From NCBI GenBank assembly GCA_900547415.1, contig URGS01000006.1:28398-92397 (forward strand): DNA of 64,000 nt. The letters are read 5' to 3'. Below the pieces are notes generated by a model. The model was not told where the DNA came from. It saw only the letters and a list, made by a program, of their open reading frames with translations, and ran no database searches. The stretch is from an uncultured Phascolarctobacterium sp. (lineage in GTDB: Bacteria; Bacillota; Negativicutes; Acidaminococcales; Acidaminococcaceae). Made by a program: the position numbers and the translations under genes. Position 1 is the first letter of the stretch; every line of letters starts with the position of its first letter. This document shows positions 21,467 through 30,902 of the stretch, in pieces.

Positions 21467-23134
21467 ATGTCCGAAATTAAGAGGGCTGTAATTTACGCAC
21501 GCTTTTCCTCTGATATGCAAAGAGAAGAATCCATTGATGCGCAGGTTCGTGCCTGCACTGAATACTGCCGCAAAAAGCACTACATAGTCAGCAATATCTA
21601 CGTGGATGAAGCAAAATCTGCTCGTGATATAGTAAAACGTGATGCGTATAATCAAATGATGGTTGATGCTATGTCCCACAAATTTGACGTCATCATCTTC
21701 CACAAGATTGACCGTAACGCACGCAACGAATTTAACTACTACACCTTTAAAAACACTCTTGACCAATTAGGCGTCAGATATGAATACGCCGTGCAGAACA
21801 TAGACAGTTCCCCTGAAGGCCAGATGATGGAAAGCGTCCTGGTCGGCATGGCTGCCTATTACAGCCGCAACCTTGCAAAGGAAGTCCGCAAAGGCTTAAA
21901 CGAGAACGCCTACAAAGCACTGTTTAACGGCGGCCGTCCTCCCTTTGGCTATAAGATAGTAGATCAACAATATGTTATTGAGCCACGGGAAGCTGAGGGC
22001 GTAAAAATGATTTTCTCCATGTTCCTGGAAGGCAAAGGCTATGCGGAAATTACTAGAGCACTAACAGAAAAAGGCTTTGTTTCCAGAGAAGGAAAACCCT
22101 TCTCCAAAAACAGTATGCATGATATTCTTCGCAATGAAAAATACAAGGGCACCTATATTTTTAACAAATCCGTTACGATGAAGAACGGAAAAAGGAATAC
22201 CCATCCAGAAGACAGTCCCGACCTAATCCGTATTGAAAATGCTATTCCAGCCATCATATCTCCTGAACAGTTTGCCATGGTGGCTGAAATATGTAAAAAC
22301 AATAGGCACCGTAATGGCAGATATTCTGCAAAAGAATCCTATCTGCTTTCTGGAAAAATTTTCTGTGGTGAATGTGGTCAGGCCATGAATGGCCATAGGA
22401 TGTTAGGCAAAATGCGTAAAGATGGCTCCCGAAATATTTATACATATTATCTTTGCGGAAATAAAAAAAGAACAGCCGAACAAGGCTGCTCTATGAAAAT
22501 GATTAACCGCGATGTCATTGAAGACAAAGTTATGGAAGCTATCGCTGAGCATATTTTTTCCGAAGAAAGTATGGAAAGAATAGGTAGGAATATGTCAAAG
22601 GCCTATGAAGAATTAATAAAATCAACAGGCTATAGGCTTACTGAGTTAACAGACGCCCGAAATGCAGCCGAGCGTAAATTAAATAACCTTTATAGCCTGA
22701 TTGAAGAAGGCGTTGCTGATGCTTTTGATATTCAGCGACTTTCGCAAGTAAAAAAAGAGCTTATTGCGATAAAAAAAGAATTGGAAGCGATAGGAAAAAA
22801 CTCCTCGCTTCCAAAAATGAGTAAATCTGAAATTGTTGATACTCTCCAAGCTTTACGCAACGATATCTTTATACAAAAAGACGAACTTGCCAAAAGACAA
22901 CTTATCAATCTTTTTGTATATAAAGTATCCGTATATAAAGAAAATATAGTCATCGAATTAACTACCGACACTATATCTGCTGGCGTGGTGGAGATGAGGG
23001 GAGTCGAACCCCTGTCCGAAAATATTGCCATACAACTTTCTCCGAGCGCAGACGACATATTTTATTTCGCTTCCCAGATGCCTATCGACGGGCGCCCAAG
23101 TTGCTATCCCAAAGTGTTTCCCAAAAAGCTCTAG
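21467..23134 (+). CDS. Large serine recombinase (phage integrase) running into ssrA
   Basis: Encodes 555 aa. N-terminal resolvase domain with catalytic serine in IYARFSSDMQ and the YSRNLAKEVRKG helix (about 138-149); the Recombinase domain (about 160-270, GRPPFGYK); a zinc ribbon FCGECGQAMNGHR...CGNKKRTAEQGC (about 302-343); then a coiled coil. It integrates and excises the prophage. From about residue 507 (GVVEMRGVEPLSEN) the codons are the antisense of the tmRNA 3' end, so the last 49 residues are host-derived. The phage-encoded native end must differ in the excised circle. AAAGGAGCTGTATTTTTT precedes the ATG. Confidence 0.92.
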   Translation: MSEIKRAVIYARFSSDMQREESIDAQVRACTEYCRKKHYIVSNIYVDEAKSARDIVKRDAYNQMMVDAMSHKFDVIIFHKIDRNARNEFNYYTFKNTLDQLGVRYEYAVQNIDSSPEGQMMESVLVGMAAYYSRNLAKEVRKGLNENAYKALFNGGRPPFGYKIVDQQYVIEPREAEGVKMIFSMFLEGKGYAEITRALTEKGFVSREGKPFSKNSMHDILRNEKYKGTYIFNKSVTMKNGKRNTHPEDSPDLIRIENAIPAIISPEQFAMVAEICKNNRHRNGRYSAKESYLLSGKIFCGECGQAMNGHRMLGKMRKDGSRNIYTYYLCGNKKRTAEQGCSMKMINRDVIEDKVMEAIAEHIFSEESMERIGRNMSKAYEELIKSTGYRLTELTDARNAAERKLNNLYSLIEEGVADAFDIQRLSQVKKELIAIKKELEAIGKNSSLPKMSKSEIVDTLQALRNDIFIQKDELAKRQLINLFVYKVSVYKENIVIELTTDTISAGVVEMRGVEPLSENIAIQLSPSADDIFYFASQMPIDGRPSCYPKVFPKKL

Positions 23135-23334
23135 GGAGAGGGCTTTAAGGTATCCTGTCTATTGACTGTTCTTCCTCACCGGCAGGAGAAGCTCAGAGAA
23201 CAGTTAGCAGTTAGGCTGCTAAAGCGTATTCTTGTTCAGCGTTTATATTTAAACGGCCCACCGATTATCGTGCAGATGGAACCACGGCTCGCTTATCATA
23301 CCGCACCTACCCCCGTCGAAACCAGTACATCCCC
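22986..23334 (-). ncRNA. ssrA: tmRNA; prophage attachment site at its 3' end
   Basis: 349 nt. The 5' GGGGATG pairs with 3' CATCTCC before ACCA, giving the tRNA-like acceptor stem with an encoded CCA at 22986. TTCGACTCC in the T-arm is canonical, and the 5' part has the usual GGTTTCGACGGGG. The open reading frame ends EYALAA then TAA (23211-23213); the tag is probably AEQEYALAA with resume codon GCT at 23238-23240. It rescues stalled ribosomes. Its natural terminator is gone: beyond the CCA lies the integrase gene in antisense. Confidence 0.93.
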
Positions 23335-23605
23335 GATTTAAATCTTTTCCTACTCAAAACCATCCGTACACATCCTATACAAACGCTTCAGATGATTTTA
23401 AGCTTTCAAAGACAGGTCTTTACCTACGCAGAACCGCAGGCTTCCCGGTTTAAGAGAAATTGATACGCTACAACTTCATATTAGTATTATTTCTTTAGAA
23501 TTAAAACTGTATTTAATTGTCAGAAAAATGGTTCTCAAAGAACCACTTCACTGTCTTAATATTATAGCACAATTTAATCATATATGTCGAGTTAAGTACT
23601 ACTAA
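23335..23605 (-). promoter_or_regulatory. Upstream region of ssrA
   Basis: No gene is seen. On the minus strand TCGACA (23590-23585), 18 nt, TATAAT (23566-23561) is a plausible promoter. About 20 nt past it TGGTTCT-TTG-AGAACCA (23529-23545) followed by ATTTTTCTG looks like a terminator, so either transcription is attenuated or the true ssrA promoter is nearer 23335, where I see no clear pair. Confidence 0.4.
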
Positions 23606-23820
23606 TTCACAAAGAATTTAAATCTAACAGAGCCAGCTGGCCTATATGCTGCTGCAACTCAAAATATATTCATAATCATACTTTTAACTATCTAGGTATG
23701 ACATTTAGCGCACCTTTAGTCTTAGGCGGATATTTCATAGGGTATAAAAATACCTTAAAGTCACTTGAAGAAGACCGTGAGCTTTTAAAAGTAGCTGAAG
23801 ATTCTCTTAAAAATAAATAG
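23606..23820 (+). pseudogene. Remnant of a small membrane protein gene with a frameshift
   Basis: One frame reads NLTEPAGLYAAATQNIFIII then stops near 23691; the next frame continues from 23695 GMTFSAPLVLGGYFIGYKN to a TAG at 23818. Joined, the pieces give a two-helix membrane protein of about 70 residues, vaguely like AtpZ/AtpI-type small proteins. No start codon is present upstream. The 40-aa frame from the ATG at 23698 may be all that can be translated. Confidence 0.4.
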
Positions 23821-23833
23821 TGAATCATTGTAT

Positions 23834-23875
23834 AAAAATAGACTTCTCTAGCTTTGTCTAAGGAAGTCTATTTTT
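23834..23875. terminator. Bidirectional terminator
   Basis: Thirteen-bp stem AAAAATAGACTTC/GAAGTCTATTTTT with T-runs on both strands, located just downstream of nfo (minus) and the remnant (plus). Confidence 0.85.
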
Positions 23876-23894
23876 GTCTCTAAACTATATTTTC

Positions 23895-24728
23895 CTACTC
23901 CACGTATCTTTCGCGCATCAGCTTGATTTCTGCTGCATAGCCATCCAGCTCGTTAGGAGTTTCCAAATTAAAAGGCAGATGACGCAATGCAGGATGGTTA
24001 ACAACTCTGGTCAGCGCCTCCAAGCCAATATTACCGGCACCAATGCAGGCGTGGCGGTCCTTATGGCTGCCAAGAACATTAAGACTGTCGTTCAAATGAA
24101 TGGCCTTTAATCTGTCCAAGCCAATGATTTTATCAAACTGTTCCAGCACCCCGTCCAAGTCATTGACAATATCATAGCCACCGTCAAAAACGTGGCAGGT
24201 ATCAAGGCATACACCCATTTTCTCATTTAGCTGCACTCTGCTGATGATTTCTGCCAGCTCTTCAAAGCTGCGCCCTACCTCACTGCCCTTGCCTGCCATA
24301 GTTTCCAGTAGTACAGTGGTGTGCAAATCCTTATGCAGAACAGCGTTCAAAATCTCTGTAATCTTGGTAATACCAACCTCTGTTCCCTGCTTAACGTGGC
24401 TGCCAGGATGGAAGTTGTACAAATTGCCAGGCACGTATTCCAGCATTTCCAGATCGCCCTCCATAACCTGCTGAGCAAACTGGCGCAGGCCCTCGTCCGC
24501 AGCGCAGGCATTCATGGTATAAGGTGCGTGAGCCACAAGCTGTGCAAAATTATGCTCCTTGCACAAAGCAACTAAAGCTGCTGCATCATCAGACTTTACG
24601 GCCTTAGCCTTGCCACCTCTAGGATTACGAGTAAAAAACTGAAATGTGTTGGCACCAATAGACAAAGCAGTTTTGCCCATCGCCAAAAATCCTTTAGAAG
24701 AAGATAAATGACATCCAATATTTAACAT
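23895..24728 (-). CDS. nfo: Endonuclease IV (AP endonuclease)
   Basis: Encodes 277 aa, full length for the family. It cuts DNA 5' to abasic sites in base-excision repair. The TIM-barrel metal ligands appear in LVAHAPYTMN, NFHPGSH, VLLETMAGKG, VCLDTCHVFDGGY, AIHLNDS, DRHACIGAGNIG and FNLETP. It begins MLNIGCHLSSSKG, the usual start. It appears monocistronic and ends at a strong terminator. Confidence 0.95.
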   Translation of the reverse strand: MLNIGCHLSSSKGFLAMGKTALSIGANTFQFFTRNPRGGKAKAVKSDDAAALVALCKEHNFAQLVAHAPYTMNACAADEGLRQFAQQVMEGDLEMLEYVPGNLYNFHPGSHVKQGTEVGITKITEILNAVLHKDLHTTVLLETMAGKGSEVGRSFEELAEIISRVQLNEKMGVCLDTCHVFDGGYDIVNDLDGVLEQFDKIIGLDRLKAIHLNDSLNVLGSHKDRHACIGAGNIGLEALTRVVNHPALRHLPFNLETPNELDGYAAEIKLMRERYVE

Positions 24729-24800
24729 CTAAAATATGTACTCCTTATGATTCAAAATAAAATTTCAGGGCCTCAGCTTACGCCAAAGTCCTAGATAATT

Positions 24801-26126
24801 TTACACTGTTTCAATATAGCCGTCTACAATATTTTGAATAAACACGTACTGCCAGCGTCCTGTTTTCTTTTCTCTAAGTGCCTCGTCCTTGGCCTTGTCT
24901 CGGCAGCTTTGGCAAATATCACGAGGAATACAAACAATATACGCACTTTGGTCGCCAAAGCGTGTATTCTCCGCCGCCGTTGCAATGCTAAAGTAACCGC
25001 CACATTTGCGCTGCGGACAATAACGAACTGTTTCTATCTGCTCCTCACGAATACCCTCTTCGTCATAATAAATATGCTTATGACGCTGCCAGGTGCCACC
25101 GCATTGGGCAAGCAGTTCCTGCTTAGTTTTTGCGCGGTTAAAGTACATAGCTCCAACCTCTTCAATAAGCTGGTCCACACGTTTATTGCAGCGCGGATCC
25201 TGCGCCTTTAGGCCACGTATATCAGGCTCTACAACCTTGCTATAGTCCATACCTGCCATAGCCAGAATAATACCGGTATTTACATAAGGGAGAGCACTTT
25301 CAATAGAATAGCCACCCTCTAAAACTGCAATGTCCGCCTGCAGCTTGTCCGCCAGCCTTGCGTAGCCTTGGGCACTTACCTGCATAGAGGCCAATGGATC
25401 ACTAAAGTGATTGTCCTGACCTGCAGAATTCAAAATAAGCTCAGGCTGAAAATCCTCCAAAATATGAGAAATAAGCCCATCGTATAAGCGATGCAATCCC
25501 TCGTCACCAGTACCGGGCAGCAGCGGTAAGTTGATATTTGTTCCCCACGCTCCTGGACTACCTGCTTCATTAGGAAAACCTGTTCCCGGATAAAGAGTAC
25601 GTCCGTCCTGATGAAAGGAAATATACAAGGTATTAGGGTCGTGATAAAAAACGTCCTGCGAGCCGTCACCATGATGCACGTCCGTATCTACTACAGCAAT
25701 GCGGTGCACACCATACTTACTGCGTAGATATTCTACCAATACAGCCTCTATGTTGATAGTACAAAAGCCTCTGATGCCATGGACAACACGCATTGCATGG
25801 TGTCCGGGAGGACGGACCAGTGCAAAGGCACGCTTAACCTCTTTTTTCATTACTGCGTCAGCTGCAACTAAGCAACCTCCTGCTGATGTAAGATGAGCAG
25901 GAGTAATAAGGCGTCCAATTTCAGGCACGCCAATATGAGCACGCTGCAGATCATTGAGCTGCGCCAAACGTGGCCTGTACTCCCTGATTTCGGGACAGTC
26001 AAATAATCCCTCCTCCTCCAATTGGTCACGTGTATAAAGCAGGCGCTCCTGACGCTCGGGATGACCTGCACTAATCATCCAGTCAAAGGCGGGAAAAAAT
26101 ACCAAACCTAGAGTATCCTTTGCCAT
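24801..26126 (-). CDS. Histone deacetylase-family (AcuC-like) protein with C-terminal zinc-finger extension
   Basis: Encodes 441 aa. The arginase-fold deacetylase core (1-310) has RPPGHHAM, VVDTDVHHGDGSQD, the Asp in NSAGQDNHFSD and LEGGYS, matching the catalytic His pair and zinc ligands; the usual GFDAH is here GQDNH. Residues 365-430 add two Cys clusters (CPQRKCGGYF; CIPRDICQSC), unusual for AcuC. Its ATG overlaps the stop of the hydantoinase-like gene by 1 nt. Bacterial members deacetylate polyamines, acetyl-lysine or acetoin-enzyme lysines; the substrate is unknown. Confidence 0.85.
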   Translation of the reverse strand: MAKDTLGLVFFPAFDWMISAGHPERQERLLYTRDQLEEEGLFDCPEIREYRPRLAQLNDLQRAHIGVPEIGRLITPAHLTSAGGCLVAADAVMKKEVKRAFALVRPPGHHAMRVVHGIRGFCTINIEAVLVEYLRSKYGVHRIAVVDTDVHHGDGSQDVFYHDPNTLYISFHQDGRTLYPGTGFPNEAGSPGAWGTNINLPLLPGTGDEGLHRLYDGLISHILEDFQPELILNSAGQDNHFSDPLASMQVSAQGYARLADKLQADIAVLEGGYSIESALPYVNTGIILAMAGMDYSKVVEPDIRGLKAQDPRCNKRVDQLIEEVGAMYFNRAKTKQELLAQCGGTWQRHKHIYYDEEGIREEQIETVRYCPQRKCGGYFSIATAAENTRFGDQSAYIVCIPRDICQSCRDKAKDEALREKKTGRWQYVFIQNIVDGYIETV

Positions 26127-27781
26127 CAGAAATCCACCTCCCTACCCTGAACCTTGTGCAAAATTCCAGGCTTAAGCTGCATACGCAGATTATAAATATC
26201 ACCTGTATCATAATAGCTGTGTACTGTACGGAAATGCTCACAGCTTATAAGCTCCATTTCCTGATCAGGAAGCTGCCAATCTGCTGTCTGCTCACTGAGC
26301 CAGTCTGACAAAATAGCCTCAGCCTTTTGCTCATTAAAGCCTTTTGGCAGACGTTCACGCTTACCACTTTCAGGAATAATATAAAAGCCATCCGTAGTAT
26401 CAGCTCGCAGACCGGCGGAAAGTGTAGGCCTTGCTACTGCTGCGCCAATAGCGTTTGCCACTACTGCGCCTTTGGGAATATCAACAGGCAGCTCCATAAC
26501 CCTACCTAATGCCTTAATCAAGCCTAAGGAGCCGCCGCCAACACCAATGAGCTGTTCAGGTACAAATTCCGTACCACGAATCACATCGTCAACTGTATAT
26601 ACGGGCTGCTTCACCCATTCATCCAGCATTTCTGCAATAGTTGTTCTAATAGTATTAACTGCAGCCTGCACAATTTTTTCTGCCTCAGCCTTAGGCTCGT
26701 CGCCCAATTCCGCCAAAGCCGCTAAGCTTTTAGCAGCATCGCCAAAGCTTACATAGCCTGCCACAATAAGAGCATCGGACAAGGTTGCCTTGTCGCCGCC
26801 AATAGCTGCCGCAGGGCCCTGACGCAGAGGGCCAACCTTATAACCTGCTTCAGTTTTAGTAATAGCACTGTCACCGCCTATGCCTACGCTGCGCATATGA
26901 AAGGCACGTACTGCTGTAGGATAACCATTAACAACTGCACCCTTGCGAGCCATCAAAGGTAAACCATTTTCCCAAAAAGCAATATCTGTCGTTGTGCCGC
27001 CAACATCCAAGGAAATACTTTTTACATTAGGTGCTGCTAAAGCCTCAATTCCCAAAACAGAAGCTGCAGGACCTGTAAAAATAGCCTCCACTGGCTGATT
27101 AATAGCTGCCTCCAAAGGCAGAGTACCACCATCTGCCTTTAGAACGTGAACGGGAGCGTACACGCCTCTTTCTGCCATTGCACGTTGAATCTTGCCAGCA
27201 AAGCTCTTAAAAATTTTATAAACAGCACCTGCAAAATATGCAGAATTAGTACGTCGCACAAAATTAAGCTCGCCGCTCAGCTCACTGCCAAGAAAAATCT
27301 TGTTGTAGCCGTTCTGTTTCAGCTCATGCTCCAGCTGGTACTCAAGCTGCGGATCACGAACAGAAAATTTGCCGCTGATGGCACATACACCGTTATTACC
27401 TCTGCGTCTTAGCAAATCACAATGCTTAGTCCAGTCAATCTGTGCCGTAATTTTGCCTCTGTGGTCCACATAGCCGCTGACAAAATAGGGAGTTACAGGA
27501 AATTTATGAGTAACATTCATGCCTGGACCTGTAATAACCGCCAAAAATACTGGGTCAAGCTTGTTTTCTGTCAGCGCATTGGTCACGATAGTACTGGAAA
27601 TTACAACTCTTTCAATTTTTCCAAGTTTTTCCTGCTCAGGCAAAACCTTATCCAAAGCCGTTAAAATACACTGCAAAACGTCAGAATGAGTTGTAGGCGT
27701 TTTAGCCTGTGCCACAATCTCTGCCTCCTCAAGCAGTACAGCGTCCGTAAAGGTACCGCCTACGTCTATTCCTAAAAGCAT
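26126..27781 (-). CDS. Hydantoinase/oxoprolinase (HyuA-like) family protein
   Basis: Encodes 551 aa, shorter than classic HyuA (about 680). The N-terminal part MLLGIDVGGTFTDAVLL and ISSTIVTNALTE are the ATP-binding and family signatures; SISLDVGGTTTDIAFW is the second phosphate motif, and GVGGGSLGLIKALG follows. Such proteins hydrolyse cyclic amides such as hydantoins or oxoproline with ATP. No HyuB is adjacent; instead it is fused transcriptionally to a deacetylase-family gene, which suggests a joint pathway for an acylated or cyclic amine compound. Confidence 0.88.
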   Translation of the reverse strand: MLLGIDVGGTFTDAVLLEEAEIVAQAKTPTTHSDVLQCILTALDKVLPEQEKLGKIERVVISSTIVTNALTENKLDPVFLAVITGPGMNVTHKFPVTPYFVSGYVDHRGKITAQIDWTKHCDLLRRRGNNGVCAISGKFSVRDPQLEYQLEHELKQNGYNKIFLGSELSGELNFVRRTNSAYFAGAVYKIFKSFAGKIQRAMAERGVYAPVHVLKADGGTLPLEAAINQPVEAIFTGPAASVLGIEALAAPNVKSISLDVGGTTTDIAFWENGLPLMARKGAVVNGYPTAVRAFHMRSVGIGGDSAITKTEAGYKVGPLRQGPAAAIGGDKATLSDALIVAGYVSFGDAAKSLAALAELGDEPKAEAEKIVQAAVNTIRTTIAEMLDEWVKQPVYTVDDVIRGTEFVPEQLIGVGGGSLGLIKALGRVMELPVDIPKGAVVANAIGAAVARPTLSAGLRADTTDGFYIIPESGKRERLPKGFNEQKAEAILSDWLSEQTADWQLPDQEMELISCEHFRTVHSYYDTGDIYNLRMQLKPGILHKVQGREVDF

Positions 27782-28160
27782 AACTTCGCCCCCTTATTTA
27801 ATAAGTTTTTTATAAAATATCTGAGCTCAATTCAAAGACAGCCATTCTAAAATAATGTTTTGTAAATTTCACCATTTCCAGTATAATTAATACTTAACAC
27901 TCTACAAAAATAGCGAAATAATTATTTGCCATCCTTATCGTTTATTATTTTGTAGTCATATGCATTTCTAGCAAAAGCACTTTATACTTTACTTTATATT
28001 TATTCCATAAACACGTCAAAAATCCCTTCAAATATAATAAAAACCACCAGCATAGCTAGTGGTTTGTCATTTACCGCCTAAAAGGAGAATTTTTTTCTAA
28101 TAGAACTCTTTAGCTATTTTGATCACTACGTCTAACACGAGGTTTTCTAAATAAAAGAAA
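27782..28160. other. Intergenic region upstream of the hyuA-like gene
   Basis: AT-rich, no gene. ACCAC-AGC-ATA-GCT-GTGGT hairpin at 28041-28065 with TTTTTATTATATTT on the minus strand is a second terminator after the broken gene at 28197. A possible hyuA promoter is TTGAAT with TATAAA about 30-60 nt before the ATG. AAGGGGGCGAAGTT is its ribosome site. Confidence 0.5.
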
Positions 28161-28189
28161 ACAAGGAGACGGTATTGCCCTCTCCTTGT
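28161..28189 (-). terminator. Rho-independent terminator
   Basis: Stem ACAAGGAGA/TCTCCTTGT with an 11-nt loop; TTTCTTTTATTT follows on the minus strand. It lies 7 nt after the stop of the interrupted secreted-protein gene. Confidence 0.85.
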
Positions 28190-28196
28190 AAATATT

Positions 28197-29183
28197 TTAT
28201 TTAGAAATACTATTAACCATTAAATTAACTAATTCAATATACTCTGATTCCATGGCAGTAGGATAGCCAAAATCAAAAGATACAAATTTTCCATTGTCTA
28301 CAAATACATAACTTTTATTATGAGATGTAACTTCATCGTAGTCGTAAATTAAACACTTATTTCCATTAAGAATACCATATTCAAAACGCCAATTCCTAAT
28401 TTTATTACGAGTTCCTTTGCTTATATACTCCTTTGTATCTGCTTCAATTCGAACAAGTTGTTCCTTACTTAAATTATCAATATTTTGGGGAAGTTCAGTA
28501 TGAATTTCCATGGACTCAACCATTACTGCGGTAATCAGTTTTTCTATCCCAGAATAAAACACATGAGTATCGCTTGTACTGACAGGAAGATCAATAAAAT
28601 ATTCAGGAATCATATAATTGTACTTAGTACCTTTTATCTTTACCTTGCGCATAGGCTCTTTAAAGCTTATGCTTCTAACAATTTCATTGAAGTCGCCTTT
28701 ATGCTTTTCATAATATTGCACTGGTAACATTAAAGTCACTAAATAAATCTCCTTAGGTTTAAAAAAACTATATCTATCTCTAACTGCAATAATTTTCGCT
28801 TTCTGTTGTTCACCTGCTTCTTTTGTATCAAAATAAACTAACTCAACAAAATGAAGAACATCCTGATTGTTGATTTTTTCGAATTTATTACAAATGACCT
28901 TATGTTTAGCATTATTAGCTTTTTCATTATTACTTAAAATTCCTTGTTTTATATCTTCTAACGAGTTCTAGTCACGAAGATTGTGCCTAATAATATCTAA
29001 AAAAATAGTTGAATGCACTTCTTTGTTATCAAATTGGTAACCATCAGCTTTATTCACAGTTTGAACGTAGCCATCATCCATTTCTATTGCCATATTACTA
29101 AATGTTACGTTTTTAGCATAAGCTGGCAATACAATAGTCTGTAATGCAATCAAAAATGATAAAAGCAACAATTTAAACTTCAT
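28197..29183 (-). pseudogene. Secreted protein gene interrupted by an in-frame amber codon
   Basis: A single 329-codon frame runs from the ATG at 29183 to the stop at 28197 except for one TAG at 28968-28970 (codon 72): ...IRHNLRD, stop, NSLEDIKQGIL... . The N terminus is a signal peptide (MKFKLLLLSFLIALQTIVLP, then AYA). Downstream, codons continue smoothly through KIIAVRDRYSFFKPKEIYLV and IPEYFIDLPVSTSDTH. The mature protein is mixed alpha-beta of unknown family. Either a recent nonsense mutation (for example CAG to TAG) or a sequencing error; without it this would be a normal secreted protein. Confidence 0.8.
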
Positions 29184-29484
29184 AATAACACCTCCAAAAA
29201 TTGATTATATGAGTATTCTCCATCGAAAAGAAAATCCTTGCACGAAAAATTCTTATTATACTTTCTTGTGTAGTAGACACCATGTCATTTTATAGTTTTT
29301 AGCACTTTTCTATTTTATGTTTTTGTAATTGTAGTTCTAAAACACTAATTAGAAATTATGACAAATATTAAAAAACCTAAATTTCAATTAGAAGTTGCAT
29401 ATTTTTTTATATTTACTTATATTAGACTATATAACTGCTATAAAATCTGCATCACTCTTAGTTATAAGATATCTCATCAATATT
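29184..29484. other. AT-rich intergenic region
   Basis: No gene is seen. On the minus strand TATAAT near 29253-29258 could be the -10 for the interrupted gene; its -35 is poor. AGGTGTTATT precedes that gene's ATG. Short frames on the plus strand lack ribosome sites. Confidence 0.4.
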
Positions 29485-30690
29485 TCATTCATTCGACTCA
29501 AACTCTTCATAAATACTACCAAAATCTATACCGCCGATAACCTTGCCGCGATACTGCTCACGAATGCTATTTTCTCCATCCTCAAGGTGTTTAGAGGTGA
29601 TGCCGTAACGACGTGAAAGCCATGCCTCCACAAAGGCCGCCAAATGATCACAGCCCTTTACGACTGTACCATCCACCGGCTTATAGCCCATACCGTCAAC
29701 ATTGTACTTGTCATTAATCTCTTCTACAGTAGAGGGCTTTACCTTGCCATCTACAATAACCTTATCACTGAACTCATTTTGCGTGTAATACAATATGTCC
29801 TGATGCCAAGTATAAGGTAAAAGCGGCAGTATTTTTTCTCCAACCTGGCGCTCTTCAATCTTTTTGATTAAATCATCAAGTCCTTCTACACTTCGTTTAA
29901 TTGGAGAAATAATATCCCTCGTAAGAACCTCCGGCAAATCGTGGAAAAGTCCACACAAAAAGTCACTTACAATACGATCATCACTTGCATCCAGCTTAAG
30001 TGCACAAAAATATGCCATAATTGCAACTAAAAGCACATGTCCCATAACAGATGTTTCAGGAACTCTAGGAGACTGTGCCCAGCGCTTCTGAAAACGTAAT
30101 TGTCCTATAAGATCAACAAACTTGCTGCTCTTACCTTTTAAGGCCAGCTTCTGTACACCAGCTAAATCAAAATGATCCTCTATCTCGCTATCAATATCCT
30201 GCTTGGTTTCTTCTATGCCATATATGCCTTGATTAAAATGATATATAAGCCCAAACTCCCACTGGCTTGCTAAATAATGGGCTGCACGTAAAATTTTCTT
30301 TTCCTTGGGATAATATTCTGCATCTTCAAAATATCTCTTAATTTTATCCATCAGCTTCTGGTCTATATCAGGAATACGACGCTTTAACTCCTTGTAAACC
30401 CAAGAATTAAGCTCTTTACCATGTACACGCATTAGCTCATGAAAAACAGGTGGCTTAATGTCCGTCAATACGTTTCTATGAAGAAATTCAAAAATACCAC
30501 CCTCGACTAGTACACGCCAATTCAGCTTAGCATTATGATCGTCTTCCTCATGCCTAGCCAATACATACATAATCATCATTTTATGAGCCTGCTTATCAAG
30601 CTCCGTAAATCCACTTGGACGCAGATGATCATTCCAACGCTGTATATGTGCAGCCTCATATAAGAACTCAATAAAGCTTTTTGTAAGCAT
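29485..30690 (-). CDS. HD-domain phosphohydrolase
   Basis: Encodes 401 aa. The HD motif is in LFHDLPEVLTRDIISPIKR (about 250), with the upstream histidine in TSVMGHVLLVAIMAYF and a later aspartate in GCDHLAAFVEAW, matching the YfbR/HD_3 layout of 5'-nucleotidase-like hydrolases. The N-terminal 190 residues form an extra helical domain. A second HE element, DPHFHELMRVHGKEL-like around residue 85, may be structural. The substrate is unknown; it is monocistronic. Confidence 0.8.
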   Translation of the reverse strand: MLTKSFIEFLYEAAHIQRWNDHLRPSGFTELDKQAHKMMIMYVLARHEEDDHNAKLNWRVLVEGGIFEFLHRNVLTDIKPPVFHELMRVHGKELNSWVYKELKRRIPDIDQKLMDKIKRYFEDAEYYPKEKKILRAAHYLASQWEFGLIYHFNQGIYGIEETKQDIDSEIEDHFDLAGVQKLALKGKSSKFVDLIGQLRFQKRWAQSPRVPETSVMGHVLLVAIMAYFCALKLDASDDRIVSDFLCGLFHDLPEVLTRDIISPIKRSVEGLDDLIKKIEERQVGEKILPLLPYTWHQDILYYTQNEFSDKVIVDGKVKPSTVEEINDKYNVDGMGYKPVDGTVVKGCDHLAAFVEAWLSRRYGITSKHLEDGENSIREQYRGKVIGGIDFGSIYEEFESNE

Positions 30691-30805
30691 AATTGTCCTC
30701 CTTTTGCATACCCTTCAACCTATACTGCAAATCAAACAGCTGTACCCTATACTTCTATAATATACTTTATCCTACAGATGTCAATAGAATTAAATACTGT
30801 AAATA

Positions 30806-30844
30806 AAAAGACTATCTCCATTTATGGTATGAAGATAGTCTTTA
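30806..30844 (-). terminator. Second terminator after the ribosomal operon
   Basis: AAAAGACTATCT/AGATAGTCTTT stem with a 15-nt loop; TTTTTATTTAC follows on the minus strand. Confidence 0.75.
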
Positions 30845-30865
30845 ATAGTTTATTAATAAAATAAA

Positions 30866-30891
30866 AAAGCAGGAACCTAAGTTCCTGCTTT
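30866..30891 (-). terminator. Terminator of the ribosomal protein supercluster
   Basis: AAAGCAGGAAC-CTAA-GTTCCTGCTTT, then TTTTTATTTTATT on the minus strand, 12 nt after rplQ. With the hairpin at 30806 it forms a tandem stop, suited to a very strongly expressed operon. Confidence 0.92.
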
Positions 30892-30902
30892 GAAAACTCT
30901 AA

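Noticed and set aside
26126..27781. A frameshifted or truncated full-length HyuA
   Set aside because: The frame is clean, starts and ends with proper signals and couples to the next gene; the short length looks native.
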